From an uncultured Methylopila sp. (lineage in GTDB: Bacteria > Pseudomonadota > Alphaproteobacteria > Rhizobiales > Methylopilaceae): 64,000 nucleotides of DNA. Positions 8,719 through 17,592 of the stretch are shown one piece after another. The position numbers and the translations under genes were made by a program. Within the stretch, counting starts at the first letter, position 1, and each line of letters begins with the position of its first letter. Location of the stretch: positions 62,001-126,000 of the forward strand of contig CABHPB010000067.1 in the NCBI GenBank assembly GCA_902168115.1, in the 5' to 3' direction. The notes below the pieces were generated by a model. The model saw only the letters and a list, made by a program, of their open reading frames with translations. It was not told where the DNA came from and searched no databases.

Positions 8719-9618
8719 TCAGGCGGCCTTGCGCGTGCGGTTCAGAACCTCGGCGACCGTGCGCCCGAACGAGCCGGGATCGGGCGCCACGGTGAGGCCG
8801 TAGGAGCGCATGATCTCGGCCTTCTCCGCGGCGCTGTCTCCGGTGGCGGAGATGATCGCGCCGGCGTGGCCCATGCGGCGGCCCTTCGGCGCCGTGAGTC
8901 CGGCGACGAAGCCGATGACGGGCTTGGAGAAGTTCTCCTTGATCCAGGCCGAGGCCTCGGCTTCCTGCGGGCCGCCGATCTCGCCGATCATCAGCACCGC
9001 CTCGGTCTCCGGGTCCTGCTCGAACAGCGCGAGATGGTCGAGGAAGGACGAGCCGTTGATCGGGTCGCCGCCGATGCCGACCGAGGTCGAGATGCCGATG
9101 TCGAGCGCCTTCATCTGGCTCGCGGCCTCGTAGCCGAGCGTGCCGGAGCGCGAGATCACGCCGACATTGCCCTTCTTGTAGATGTGACCGGGCATGATGC
9201 CGAGCATGGCCTTGCCCGGAGAGATGATGCCGGCGCAGTTCGGGCCGACGACCATGGTGCGCTGGGCCTTCGGGTAGCGGAACAGGTAGCGCTTCACGCG
9301 CATCATGTCCTGCGCCGGGATGCCGTCGGTGATCGAGCAGACCAGCTTGAGGCCGGCGTCCGCCGCCTCCATCAGCGCGTCGGCCGCGAACGGCGGCGCG
9401 ACGAAGGTGATCGAGGTCGTGGCGCCGGTCTCGCGCACCGCGTCCTTGACGGTGTTGAACACCGGCAGGCCGAGATGCGTCCGGCCGCCCTTGCCGGGCG
9501 TGACGCCGCCGACGACGTTGGAGCCGTATTCGATCATCTCCTTCGCGTGGAAGGTGCCTTTGTCGCCCGTGATGCCCTGGACGATGATCGGGGTCTTCTC
9601 GTCGATCAGAATGCTCAT
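8719..9618 (-). CDS. mtkB: Malate thiokinase alpha-type subunit MtkB
   Basis: The 299-residue protein is homologous to the alpha subunit of succinyl-CoA synthetase. It has an N-terminal CoA-binding fold (IIVQGITGDKGTFHAKEM), GVTPGKGG, SRSGTLGYEA and the phospho-histidine site RRMGHAGAIIS. In the serine cycle the MtkAB complex ligates malate to CoA using ATP, giving malyl-CoA for Mcl. Assignment as malate rather than succinate ligase rests on the location between mtkA and ppc, since the domain alone cannot separate them. It starts 23 bases after the mtkA stop. Confidence 0.93.
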   Translation of the reverse strand: MSILIDEKTPIIVQGITGDKGTFHAKEMIEYGSNVVGGVTPGKGGRTHLGLPVFNTVKDAVRETGATTSITFVAPPFAADALMEAADAGLKLVCSITDGIPAQDMMRVKRYLFRYPKAQRTMVVGPNCAGIISPGKAMLGIMPGHIYKKGNVGVISRSGTLGYEAASQMKALDIGISTSVGIGGDPINGSSFLDHLALFEQDPETEAVLMIGEIGGPQEAEASAWIKENFSKPVIGFVAGLTAPKGRRMGHAGAIISATGDSAAEKAEIMRSYGLTVAPDPGSFGRTVAEVLNRTRKAA

Positions 9619-9641
9619 CGCGATGTCCTCCCTTCCCTGGC

Positions 9642-10820
9642 TCAGGCCGCTGTCTTGTAGTCGTCGCAGGCCTTGACGGCCTTCTGGGCGGCTTCCGAGA
9701 GGGTGTCGGCCGTGATCAGGTCGAGGCCGCTGTCCTGCAGGATCTTCTGGCCGGCCTCGACGTTCGTGCCGGCGAGCCGCACGATCAGCGGGACCTTGAT
9801 GTCGACTTCCCTCGCCGCCTGGACCACCCCTTGCGCGACCCAGTCGCACCGGTTGATGCCGGCGAAGATGTTGACGAGGATCGCCTTCACGTTCTTGTCC
9901 GAGAGGACGAGGTTGAAGGCCGTCGCCACGCGCTCCGGAGAGGCGCCGCCGCCGACGTCGAGGAAGTTCGCGGGCTCGCCGCCGGCGTGCTTGATCATGT
10001 CCATTGTGGCCATGGCCAGGCCCGCGCCGTTGACGATGCAGCCGATCTCGCCCTCGAGGCCGATGTAGTTGAGATGGTGCTCGGCCGCCTGCGCCTCGCG
10101 CGGATCGGACTGCGAGGGATCGTGCATGTCGGCGACGCCGTTGCGCCGGAACAGCGCGTTGTCGTCGAACGACATCTTGGCGTCGAGCGCGAGCACCCGA
10201 TCGTCCTTGGTGACGACCAGCGGGTTGATCTCGAGCATCTGGCAGTCGGTGTCGCGGAAGCAGCGATAGGCGTTCATGATCGTTTTGACCGCCGCCGAGA
10301 CCTGCTTGATGTTGAGGCCCAGCCGGAACGCGATCTCGCGCGCCTCGAACTGCTGCAGGCCGACCGCCGGCTCGACCACGACCTGAATCAGCAGCTCGGG
10401 GTTCTTCTCGGCGATCTCCTCGATCTCCATGCCGCCTTCGGTGGAGGCGATGACGCGCACGCGCTCGGCCTTCCGGTCGAGAACGTAGCCGAGATAGAGC
10501 TCGCGATCGAAGGGGTCGGCGACCTCGACGTAGACGCGCTGGACCGGCTTGCCCTCGGGACCGGTCTGCTTGGTGACCAGCCGCTTGCCGAGCATGCCCT
10601 TGGCGGCGTCCCGGACCTCGTTGTAGGTGCGGCAAAGCTTGATGCCGCCGGCCTTGCCGCGCGCTCCGGCGTGGATCTGGGCCTTCACCGCCCAGTACGA
10701 TCCTCCGAGCTCCGTCGCGGCGTAGACCGCCTGATCGGGGCTGAACGCGACCGCGCCTTTCGCGACAGCCACGCCGAAGCTCGAGAGCAACTCTTTCGCC
10801 TGGTACTCGTGCACGTCCAT
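9642..10820 (-). CDS. mtkA: Malate thiokinase beta-type subunit MtkA
   Basis: The 392-residue protein is homologous to the beta (ATP-grasp) subunit of succinyl-CoA synthetase. It starts [12 protein letters not shown], has [14 protein letters not shown] in the nucleotide-binding domain, LEINPLVV for metal binding and FLDVGGGA in the C-terminal domain. It partners MtkB to form malyl-CoA from malate, CoA and ATP. GAGGAGG precedes the ATG. Unlike the tightly packed genes upstream, it is separated from fchA by 145 bases that contain inverted repeats, so it may have its own promoter. Confidence 0.93.
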   Translation of the reverse strand: MDVHEYQAKELLSSFGVAVAKGAVAFSPDQAVYAATELGGSYWAVKAQIHAGARGKAGGIKLCRTYNEVRDAAKGMLGKRLVTKQTGPEGKPVQRVYVEVADPFDRELYLGYVLDRKAERVRVIASTEGGMEIEEIAEKNPELLIQVVVEPAVGLQQFEAREIAFRLGLNIKQVSAAVKTIMNAYRCFRDTDCQMLEINPLVVTKDDRVLALDAKMSFDDNALFRRNGVADMHDPSQSDPREAQAAEHHLNYIGLEGEIGCIVNGAGLAMATMDMIKHAGGEPANFLDVGGGASPERVATAFNLVLSDKNVKAILVNIFAGINRCDWVAQGVVQAAREVDIKVPLIVRLAGTNVEAGQKILQDSGLDLITADTLSEAAQKAVKACDDYKTAA

Positions 10821-10965
10821 CGCGAACCTCCTCTTCGTTCTTCAGCTTATCTTATTGTTGATTTTAGCTCCGTAAGTAATTCTTACACATCGGCCGGTCG
10901 CGGTCATTCCAGACTTTGGTAAAAGTCCTGATAAATGAACACGATCGGCCGATTTTTTCTTTCGA
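10821..10965 (-). promoter_or_regulatory. Intra-cluster regulatory region upstream of mtkA
   Basis: This AT-richer gap interrupts the otherwise compact serine-cycle cluster. It holds GTAAG-taatt-CTTAC (10872-10886), a GACTTT-ggta-AAAGTC hairpin (10912-10927) and two copies of ATCGGCCG near 10889 and 10943. These could be operators, an attenuator or an internal promoter for mtkAB-ppc-mcl. No consensus promoter is clear. Confidence 0.4.
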
Positions 10966-11601
10966 TCAGCCGAGCTTCGACTTCACGACGTCATATGTCT
11001 TGGTCGTCGTCGAACCGGCTGCGCCGAGCAGCGCCTCCAGTTCGGACAGCCGTCCGTCGGCGAACTCGCGGTCCTTGATCGACGCCGCGTTGACGCGGAC
11101 GTTCAGCGCCGCCGACAGGAGACCGGCATAGGCGGACTGGACCGCGACGCCGGCGTCGGAGATGACGTTCAGGTTGCCCTTGTCGGCCGTGACCTCGGCG
11201 AGCTTGATCACCTCGGCGCAGAGCCGGGCGCATTCGAGCGGGACGTCGGTCGCTTCCTTGAGCGCCGCCTGGATCTTGGCGGTGCGGGCGGCCTTGCCCT
11301 CGTCGGTCTCGCCCTTCGGCAAGCCGTAGGCGCCCATCACGGCGTCAAAGGCCTGCACGTCGTCGCCGATCGCCTTGGTCAGCTCGCCGCGGAGCTTCTC
11401 CGACTTGACGAGCACCTCCTTCAGCTCGGCCTCCACCTCGACATATTTCGGCTTGCCGATGGTGAGGTTGCAGACCATCGAGACGAGCGCCGCGCCCATG
11501 GCGCCGGAGATCGCCGCGGCGCCGCCGCCGCCCGGCGTCGGACGCTCGCTGGCGAGGTCGTCGAGGAACTCGCCGAGGGGCTGGGCCTGCGCCTCCGCCA
11601 T
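10966..11601 (-). CDS. fchA: Methenyl-tetrahydrofolate cyclohydrolase FchA
   Basis: The protein has 211 residues and belongs to the FchA/FTCD-C cyclodeaminase-type family, which is all-helical. The glycine-rich ASERPTPGGGGAAA segment near the N-terminus is typical. It interconverts methenyl-H4F and 10-formyl-H4F in the methylotroph folate C1 branch. The ATG at 11601 overlaps the mtdA stop (TGATG), implying translational coupling; a GTG one codon earlier is an alternative start. MtdA makes its substrate. Confidence 0.93.
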   Translation of the reverse strand: MAEAQAQPLGEFLDDLASERPTPGGGGAAAISGAMGAALVSMVCNLTIGKPKYVEVEAELKEVLVKSEKLRGELTKAIGDDVQAFDAVMGAYGLPKGETDEGKAARTAKIQAALKEATDVPLECARLCAEVIKLAEVTADKGNLNVISDAGVAVQSAYAGLLSAALNVRVNAASIKDREFADGRLSELEALLGAAGSTTTKTYDVVKSKLG

Positions 11602-12467
11602 CACGCCATTTCCTTGGCGAGCGCGTAGATCTCGTCGGCGTCGAACGACTGGTCCGCGGCCTCGAACAGCTTGCCGACCAGCGTGCGATGAAGCTTCAGC
11701 TTCAGGCCGCCGAGGCCGAGCGCGCCGATCGCGAGCTTGCCGTGACGCTCCTTGCCTTTGTCCATGGCCTCGAGGCCGCCGATGCCGAGCGGCGGCTGGG
11801 CGTTGTAGTCGACCAGGATCTCGATCGAGCTTTCCGCCTTCCAGACGTCCTCGGCGAGCAGCTCGAGGCCAATCGCGCCGGCCGAGAACACGAGGTTCGA
11901 ACCGGCGACCGCGCGGGCGCGGTCCTCGGCCGACTTGGCCTCGATCGCCTCGACCTTGACGCCGAAGCGCTTCTCGATGTTGTCGGCGGCCTTCTGGGCC
12001 TTGTCGAGCGCGCGGCCGACGATGGCCACGGTCGCGCCTTCCTTGCCGAGCATCGCGGCCGAGCGCATGCCGACCGGTCCGGTGCCGGCGAGGATCACGG
12101 CCCTCTTGCCCTTGATGTCGCCGCCGGCGGCCTTGACCGCGATCGCGACGCCGGCCGCGGCGGTGGTGTTGGAGCCGTTCGAGTCGAGCATGGTCGAGAC
12201 GCGGAACGGACCGAAGAACCGCTTCTGGACGGCGTCGTACACCGCCTCGCCCGCCGCCATGTCGCCGCCGCCGACGAAGATCGCCGTCGACTGCTTCTCC
12301 TTGCCGCCGCGGGTGTAGATCGTGCCGTCGACATAGGCGCCGACGTTCTCCGGCGTCACGCCGCCATAACCGTGGATGTGATCGGCGCCGCCGTCATAGC
12401 CGACGACCACGTCGAACACGCTCGGGGTCGGGTCCGTGTCGAATTGGAACAGCAGTTTCTTGGTCAT
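11601..12467 (-). CDS. mtdA: NADP-dependent methylene-H4F/H4MPT dehydrogenase MtdA
   Basis: The 288-residue protein begins MTKKLLFQFDTDPTPSVFD, the characteristic MtdA start. It has the pterin-binding region AGVAIAVKAAG near HIHGYGGV and a Rossmann motif VILAGTGPVGMRSA for NADP. MtdA oxidises methylene-tetrahydrofolate and methylene-tetrahydromethanopterin, controlling entry of C1 units into the serine cycle. It lies in the conserved hprA-mtdA-fchA order, 9 bases after a small ORF, and overlaps fchA. Confidence 0.95.
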   Translation of the reverse strand: MTKKLLFQFDTDPTPSVFDVVVGYDGGADHIHGYGGVTPENVGAYVDGTIYTRGGKEKQSTAIFVGGGDMAAGEAVYDAVQKRFFGPFRVSTMLDSNGSNTTAAAGVAIAVKAAGGDIKGKRAVILAGTGPVGMRSAAMLGKEGATVAIVGRALDKAQKAADNIEKRFGVKVEAIEAKSAEDRARAVAGSNLVFSAGAIGLELLAEDVWKAESSIEILVDYNAQPPLGIGGLEAMDKGKERHGKLAIGALGLGGLKLKLHRTLVGKLFEAADQSFDADEIYALAKEMA

Positions 12468-12476
12468 CGTCTTCCC

Positions 12477-12665
12477 TTAGGCCCTGCTCTCGGCGGGCTT
12501 GGTCTTGTCGGCGCTGTGCGCCGCTGTGTCCGTGGCGAGGTCGGGCTCGTGGACGAGGACCGTCTCCCGCAGGTCGCAGCCGCGCTCGTCCGACCGGATC
12601 GCGTTCCTGAGGAACGCGTCCTTGAGGCCGTCGAGCGTTTTCGGACGTGCGGGAGTTTCGGTCAT
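12477..12665 (-). CDS. Small conserved-position ORF in serine cluster, 62 aa
   Basis: The 62-residue ORF starts MTETPARPKTLDGLKDAF and continues with RNAIRSDERGCDLRETVLVHEPDLA before a low-complexity tail ending PAESRA. It lies 7 bases after hprA and 9 bases before mtdA, so it is almost certainly cotranscribed and translated with them. I do not recognise a domain. The first half looks amphipathic, with one Cys. A role as a small partner or regulator of HprA or MtdA is only speculation. Confidence 0.6.
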   Translation of the reverse strand: MTETPARPKTLDGLKDAFLRNAIRSDERGCDLRETVLVHEPDLATDTAAHSADKTKPAESRA

Positions 12666-12672
12666 CGCGGGG

Positions 12673-13614
12673 TCACTCCACGACGTTGGAGGGCTTGCCG
12701 GCCACGTAGTTCTCGACGTTGTCGATGAGCTGATCGGCGAGGATCTGCATCGCCTCCTTGGACGCCCAGGCGACATGCGGCGTCACGATCAGGTTCGGCA
12801 GGTCCGCGTCGCACAGGATGTTGCCGTTCTTCGGCGGCTCCTGCGCCACGACGTCGAAGCCCGCGCCGCCGATCTCGCCCGACTTCAGGGCGTCGAGCAG
12901 CGCCTGCTCGTCGACGAGGCCGCCGCGCGCCGTGTTGATGAGCAGCGCGTGATTCTTCATCTTCTTGAACTGCTCGGCGCCGAACATGTTCTTGGTGTCG
13001 GGCGTGAGCGGCACATGGACGGTGATGACGTCGCTCTCGCGCAGAACCGTGTCGAAGTCGACGAGGCCGTCCTGCGGGAAGACGTCGAAGGGCAGGACCT
13101 TCATGCCCAGCGCCTCGGCCCGCTTGCCGATCGACTTGCCGAGCGCGCCGTAGCCGACGATGCCGAGATTCGAGCCAGCGATGTCGTAGATAGGATAGTC
13201 GAAGTAGCAGAACTGGCTCGACTTGTTCCAGTCGCCGCGCTTGACCGAGTTGGCGTAGGGCACGATCGAGCGCCTGAGGGCGAACATCAGCGCGATGACG
13301 TGCTCGGGCACGGTGTTGAACGCGTAGCCGCGGATGTTGGAGATCGTGATCCCCTGCGCCTTGGCCTGCGCCTTGTCGATGATGTCGGTGCCGGTGGCGG
13401 CGACCGCGATCAGCTTGAGATTGGGCAGCGCCTTCAGCGTCTCGGCCCGCATCGGGACCTTGTTGATCAGCGCGATGTCGGCTTCCTTGAGACGCTCGAC
13501 GATCTCGTCATGCGTCCAGGTCGAGTCGTATTCCGTATATTCGTGATCGAAGTTCGGACGGCGGACGTTCGCGTCCACGCTTTCGCGATCGAGAAAGACG
13601 ATTCTGTGCGTCAC
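12673..13614 (-). CDS. hprA: NAD(P)H-dependent hydroxypyruvate reductase HprA
   Basis: The 313-residue protein is a D-2-hydroxyacid dehydrogenase reducing hydroxypyruvate to D-glycerate in the serine cycle. The Rossmann motif is GIVGYGALGKSIG. Catalytic Arg lies in NTARGGLVDE, Glu in DVVAQEPPKNG and His in VTPHVAWAS. The protein aligns by eye with Methylobacterium HprA from the GTG at 13614 (VTHRIVFLDRES). That codon is therefore chosen, although an ATG 30 codons upstream keeps the frame open. It follows sga by 120 bases. Confidence 0.94.
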   Translation of the reverse strand: MTHRIVFLDRESVDANVRRPNFDHEYTEYDSTWTHDEIVERLKEADIALINKVPMRAETLKALPNLKLIAVAATGTDIIDKAQAKAQGITISNIRGYAFNTVPEHVIALMFALRRSIVPYANSVKRGDWNKSSQFCYFDYPIYDIAGSNLGIVGYGALGKSIGKRAEALGMKVLPFDVFPQDGLVDFDTVLRESDVITVHVPLTPDTKNMFGAEQFKKMKNHALLINTARGGLVDEQALLDALKSGEIGGAGFDVVAQEPPKNGNILCDADLPNLIVTPHVAWASKEAMQILADQLIDNVENYVAGKPSNVVE

Positions 13615-13734
13615 GGCTTGAACCCCGTTGTTGGGCGGGCGCGCGACGGCGCCTGCCTGCTGCGAGAGGCGGGATATGGCGCGGAAAATCTCCGCGGCGC
13701 GCATGTATAGCGCGCCGCGGACGACTTCGTCGCG

Positions 13735-14943
13735 TTACGCAGCCTTCGGGGTCGCCGCCTGGCGCTCGATCGGGTTGTCGCGCAGGTAGTCCTGTGCGGC
13801 GCCGACGCCGGAGCCGGCCTTGATGTTCACGCCGTTGTCGAGCATCGCCATCTCGGCGCCCGCGATCGCGCCGAGCAGCATGAGCTCGTTCAGATCGCCG
13901 ATATGGCCGATGCGGAACACCTTGCCCGCGACCTTCGACAGGCCCGCGCCGAGCGCGAGATTGTAGCGGTCATAGGCATGACGGATGATCTTCGCGGCGT
14001 CGATCCCTTCCGGGACGACGATCGCGCTGACCGTGTCGGAGTGCCAGCGCTCGGACTTCGCGCAGAGCTTGAGGCCCCAGGCGTCGACCGCGGCGCGGGT
14101 GGCGCGGGCGAGCACCGCGTGGCGGTGGAAGATGTTCTCCAGACCCTCTTCCTCGATGCAGCGCAGAGCTTCGCGCAGACCGTGGAACAGGTTCGTCGCC
14201 GGCGTGTACGGGAAGTAGCCCGAGCCGTTCGTGTTGATGTGGTCCTGGAAGTCGAAATAGACCTTGTTGAGCTTCGAGTTCTTGCGGAGGTTCAGCGCCT
14301 TCTGGCTGACCGCCACGAAGCCGAGGCCTGCCGGCAGCATAAGGCCCTTCTGGGAGCCGGAGACCGCGCAGTCGACCTTCCACTCGTCGAAGCGGAAGTC
14401 GATCGAGCCGAGACCCGAGACCGAGTCGACCAGCAGCAGCGCCGGGTGCTTGGCGTTGTCCATCGCCTTGCGGATCGCAGCGATATTCGAGGTCACGCCG
14501 GTCGCGGTCTCGTTGTGGACGACCATGACGGCCTTGATCTCGTGCGCCGTGTCCTTGGTCAGCGCCTCCTCGATCTTCTCCTCATGGGCGCCCGTGCCCC
14601 ACTCTTCCTCGAGCACCTGGACGTCGAGACCGAGGCGCTGGGCCATGTCGGTCCACAGATGCGAGAACTGGCCGAAGCGCGAGTTCAGGACCTTGTCGCC
14701 GGGGGCGAGGGTGTTGGCGAGCGCGGCTTCCCAGCCGCCGGTGCCCGAGGACGGGAAGATGAAGACCTGGCCTTCGGTCGTCTTGTAGACCTTCTTCAGA
14801 CCCTCGAAGGCGGGCTTGATCAGTTCGGGGAAGATCGGCGAGCGGTGATCCTCCTGCGCGACCATCATCGCGCGGAGCACGCGATCCGGCACGTTGGTCG
14901 GACCGGGGACGAACAGAAAATTGCGACCGGGGCGTCTCGCCAT
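13735..14943 (-). CDS. sga: Serine-glyoxylate aminotransferase
   Basis: The protein has 402 residues and is a class V PLP aminotransferase. It converts serine and glyoxylate to hydroxypyruvate and glycine. FVPGPTNVPDRVLRAM at the N-terminus and the PLP-lysine segment SGSQKGLMLPAG are visible, with LLVDSVSGLGS upstream and VFRIGHIGDL near the C-terminus. The ATG at 14943 has GAGGAAAC just upstream and matches known starts; an ATG 11 codons earlier is less likely. It is the first gene of the cluster, where the LysR-type regulator QscR is known to act in Methylobacterium. Confidence 0.95.
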   Translation of the reverse strand: MARRPGRNFLFVPGPTNVPDRVLRAMMVAQEDHRSPIFPELIKPAFEGLKKVYKTTEGQVFIFPSSGTGGWEAALANTLAPGDKVLNSRFGQFSHLWTDMAQRLGLDVQVLEEEWGTGAHEEKIEEALTKDTAHEIKAVMVVHNETATGVTSNIAAIRKAMDNAKHPALLLVDSVSGLGSIDFRFDEWKVDCAVSGSQKGLMLPAGLGFVAVSQKALNLRKNSKLNKVYFDFQDHINTNGSGYFPYTPATNLFHGLREALRCIEEEGLENIFHRHAVLARATRAAVDAWGLKLCAKSERWHSDTVSAIVVPEGIDAAKIIRHAYDRYNLALGAGLSKVAGKVFRIGHIGDLNELMLLGAIAGAEMAMLDNGVNIKAGSGVGAAQDYLRDNPIERQAATPKAA

Positions 14944-15280
14944 TGTTTCCTCCATGAAGCCTTCTTGGCTCGGCACTATAACGGAAGTTCTTGTTTACAC
15001 GATGCGACAGCTAGTCACGCTAGATTGAACCTTATCTTTTAGTGCTTCTGTTGTGGCGATTAAGAAAAAGTATTTAATCCGTTAGGAGCAATATAGGTTC
15101 ATATTTTTGATTGAACGATAGATTTTTTCAATCAATCTAAACTTGGCGCTTCGTGCCCTGAAATCCTTCGTCGCGCAAGCGTTTTCAGCGACTCGGACGC
15201 GCGCGGCCGACCTTGGCGAACGCATGCCCCGGATACGACAGGGACCTTAGCAGGGTTTCGCCGGGGGCGAAGTCGCCACG
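14944..15280 (-). promoter_or_regulatory. Promoter/operator region of the serine-cycle cluster
   Basis: This 337-base gap is markedly AT-rich compared with its surroundings. It contains a perfect inverted repeat TTGATTGA (15107-15114) and TCAATCAA (15128-15135). A second related pair is TAGATTGA (15021-15028) and TCAATCTA (15132-15139). These dyads are plausible sites for a LysR-type regulator such as QscR. Exact -35 and -10 hexamers cannot be assigned with confidence. Confidence 0.5.
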
Positions 15281-15901
15281 TCAGCGCGAGGCCGCGCCCT
15301 CGAACGGACGGACGACGCCCATGAGCGCGCCGTAGGGCGCAAGCAGAAGTCCAGCGAAGGCCAGCTTCACCGCGAAATCGTAGGCCGCCAGACTGATCCA
15401 GAGAGGAACGGTCGTCAGACCGGCGAAGTAAACCGGCGTGGACATCTCGGAATCACCGGCGAAGGCGATCGAGAAGAACAGGACCGTGTCGATCGCCGAC
15501 CCGGCGAGCGTGGCAGCGAGCGGCGCACGCCACCACGATGTCCGTCTCAGCCGCGAGAACACGGCGACGTCGAGCAGCTGGCCGAGCAGGAACGCCGTAC
15601 CCGACGCCAGCGCGATGCGCGGGGTCGCGATCGCGACCGACAGCGCGACCGCGAGCGCGAAGCCGGCGTAGACCGCCGTCCGCGCGGCCGCCGGCCCGAA
15701 CCGCCGGTTCGTCAGATCCGTGACGAGAAAGGCCAACGGATAGGCGAAGGCGCCCCACGTCAGCTTGTCCTCAAGCCCGAAAGCCGCGACAGGATGCTGG
15801 ACCAACACGTTCGCAGCCGCGACGACGGCTGTCATCGCGGCTGCGGGCAGAACGAGATGCTGGAGCGGGACGGCCGGCGCTCCGGCCGATCCCGGACGCA
15901 T
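15281..15901 (-). CDS. VUT/YhhQ-family queuosine precursor transporter
   Basis: The 206-residue protein is hydrophobic with about six membrane segments. The conserved block WGAFAYPLAFLVTDLTNRRFGPAAAR is typical of the VUT (YhhQ/QPTR) family. Members import queuosine precursors such as preQ0 for tRNA modification. The ATG at 15901 lies two bases after the rpmB stop, so the genes are coupled. The downstream gap carries the sga promoter, so a terminator is expected but none is obvious. Confidence 0.8.
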   Translation of the reverse strand: MRPGSAGAPAVPLQHLVLPAAAMTAVVAAANVLVQHPVAAFGLEDKLTWGAFAYPLAFLVTDLTNRRFGPAAARTAVYAGFALAVALSVAIATPRIALASGTAFLLGQLLDVAVFSRLRRTSWWRAPLAATLAGSAIDTVLFFSIAFAGDSEMSTPVYFAGLTTVPLWISLAAYDFAVKLAFAGLLLAPYGALMGVVRPFEGAASR

Positions 15902-15903
15902 CG

Positions 15904-16212
15904 TCAGGAAGCGGCGGCGGCCTGCGGCTCGACGGCGGCGGCCTTGGCGATCTTGCGCTTCAGTTCGCGGGCGTTCTGGCTCAGCTCGAGCTCGGAGGCC
16001 TTGGCGAGGAAAGCGTCGAGACCGCCGCGGTGCTCGACCGAGCGCAGCGCGTTGGCGGACACCTTGAGGCGCACCGAACGACCGAGAGCCTCGGAGATCA
16101 GCGAGACCTGCAGCAGGTTCGGACGGAAGGTCCGCTTGGTCTTGTGATTGGAATGGCTGACCTTGTGGCCGGTGAGGACCGCCTTGCCGGTCAGTTCGCA
16201 ACGCCGCGACAT
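15904..16212 (-). CDS. rpmB: 50S ribosomal protein L28
   Basis: The 102-residue protein starts [22 protein letters not shown], the standard L28 N-terminus, and continues with [11 protein letters not shown] and [16 protein letters not shown]. The C-terminal extension, rich in Ala and Lys, is usual in alphaproteobacteria. The start at 16212 is chosen because family members begin there. Confidence 0.97.
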   Translation of the reverse strand: MSRRCELTGKAVLTGHKVSHSNHKTKRTFRPNLLQVSLISEALGRSVRLKVSANALRSVEHRGGLDAFLAKASELELSQNARELKRKIAKAAAVEPQAAAAS

Positions 16213-16499
16213 GGGGCGCAACTCCTTGGGTTCCGGCCCCAAGCGAGCGCGGCGTCCTTGCCGGACGCGCGCGAAGCGGGCCGTGAATGAGAAGGCGGCG
16301 CTATAGACGAGGGCCGTGACCCGGTCAAGGAAAGCGGGCTCCCGAGCGCGAAAATCCTGCGCATGAAGCCTTATTGAGGGTCGGCGCGAGCCTCACAATA
16401 GGCCGAATCTCCGGTAACCTCGCCTCAACGCCGGTATCGGCGATGCGTCCCCCGCGCGGATTTCCGACGGCCGCGCCGAGCGAGATTCATTTAGATCCC

Positions 16500-17393
16500 A
16501 TGCAGCCTGTCCTTTCGGCCAAACGGCTCAGCGCCGCCGCCCGCATCCTCGGAGCGACCCTCTCGGCGGCCGCCCTCCTCGCGCTCGCAGCGCCCTCGAC
16601 GGCCGCCGCCGAAACCCGGCTGCGCGCCCGCTACGCGCTGACGCTCGCCGGCTTCGACATCGGCTCCGCCACGATGCAGACCGGCGTCGACAAGGCGCGC
16701 TACGACGTCAACCTGTCGGTGCGGATGTCGGGGCTCGTGAAGTTCTTCACCAACGGCAAGGGCGCGGCGACCTCCCGCGGCGCCTATCAGAACGCCCGCG
16801 TGCTGCCGAGCGCCTATGCGCTGAACACCCGCGCCAACGACAAGGGGCAGATCGTGCGCTTCGCCGTCGCCGGCGGAGCCGTGCGCCAGCTCTCCGTCGA
16901 GCCAACTCCGAAGCCACGCCGCGACATCGTCCAGATCACCGACGCGGACAAGAAGAACATCGTCGACCCGCTGAGCGCGCTGGTCATGCCGGTCGCGGGC
17001 TCGGGCGACCCGCTGTCGCCCGCCGCCTGCGACCGCACCATCCCGGTGTTCGACGGCCGCCAGCGCTATGACGTGACGCTGGCCTACGACCGCACGGAGA
17101 CGGCCAGGCCCGACACCAGCGACAACGCCGACCCCAGCGCCAAGGCCGGCTACGAGGGCAAGGTCGTGGTCTGCAAGGCGCGCTATAAGGCGATCGCCGG
17201 TCATCGCCCGGGCCGCGAGAACGTGGTCTTCATGGAGAACAACAAGGAGATGGAGGTCTGGCTCGCCCCGATCGAGGGGACGCGCACCCTGTTTCCCTGG
17301 AAGATCTCCGTGCGCACCGAACTCGGCCTCGCCGTCATCACGGCCACCTCTTTCGTCGTCGAAAAGAGCGGCTCCAAGGGCGTCGATCTCTGA
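16500..17393 (+). CDS. DUF3108 periplasmic protein
   Basis: The 297-residue protein has a clear signal peptide (hydrophobic stretch ILGATLSAAALLALAAPSTAAA, cleavage near residue 37). The mature part is beta-rich, with LRARYALTLAGFDIGSAT, the DPLSALVMPV segment and a final WKISVRTELG. This matches DUF3108, a family of unknown function in proteobacterial envelopes. The ATG at 16500 is chosen over the upstream frame because the signal peptide follows directly. It is monocistronic or cotranscribed with the helicase 200 bases downstream. Confidence 0.75.
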   Translation: MQPVLSAKRLSAAARILGATLSAAALLALAAPSTAAAETRLRARYALTLAGFDIGSATMQTGVDKARYDVNLSVRMSGLVKFFTNGKGAATSRGAYQNARVLPSAYALNTRANDKGQIVRFAVAGGAVRQLSVEPTPKPRRDIVQITDADKKNIVDPLSALVMPVAGSGDPLSPAACDRTIPVFDGRQRYDVTLAYDRTETARPDTSDNADPSAKAGYEGKVVVCKARYKAIAGHRPGRENVVFMENNKEMEVWLAPIEGTRTLFPWKISVRTELGLAVITATSFVVEKSGSKGVDL

Positions 17394-17592
17394 CTGGCCC
17401 GAGCCGCAGACCGCCCTCCCCAGCCTGCGCCGAAACCACTCATGGTGAACCGAGCGTTACCGGCGCACGTATCTAACCTCTTGGAACGAATCGCGAATTT
17501 TCCCGAATCGTCGATTCGGCCCGGCTTAGTTCCGCTCCCGTTCGCCTCTGCTCGGCTCGCCTTCGACCGGACGGCGGGTTAAGGATCGCTGA

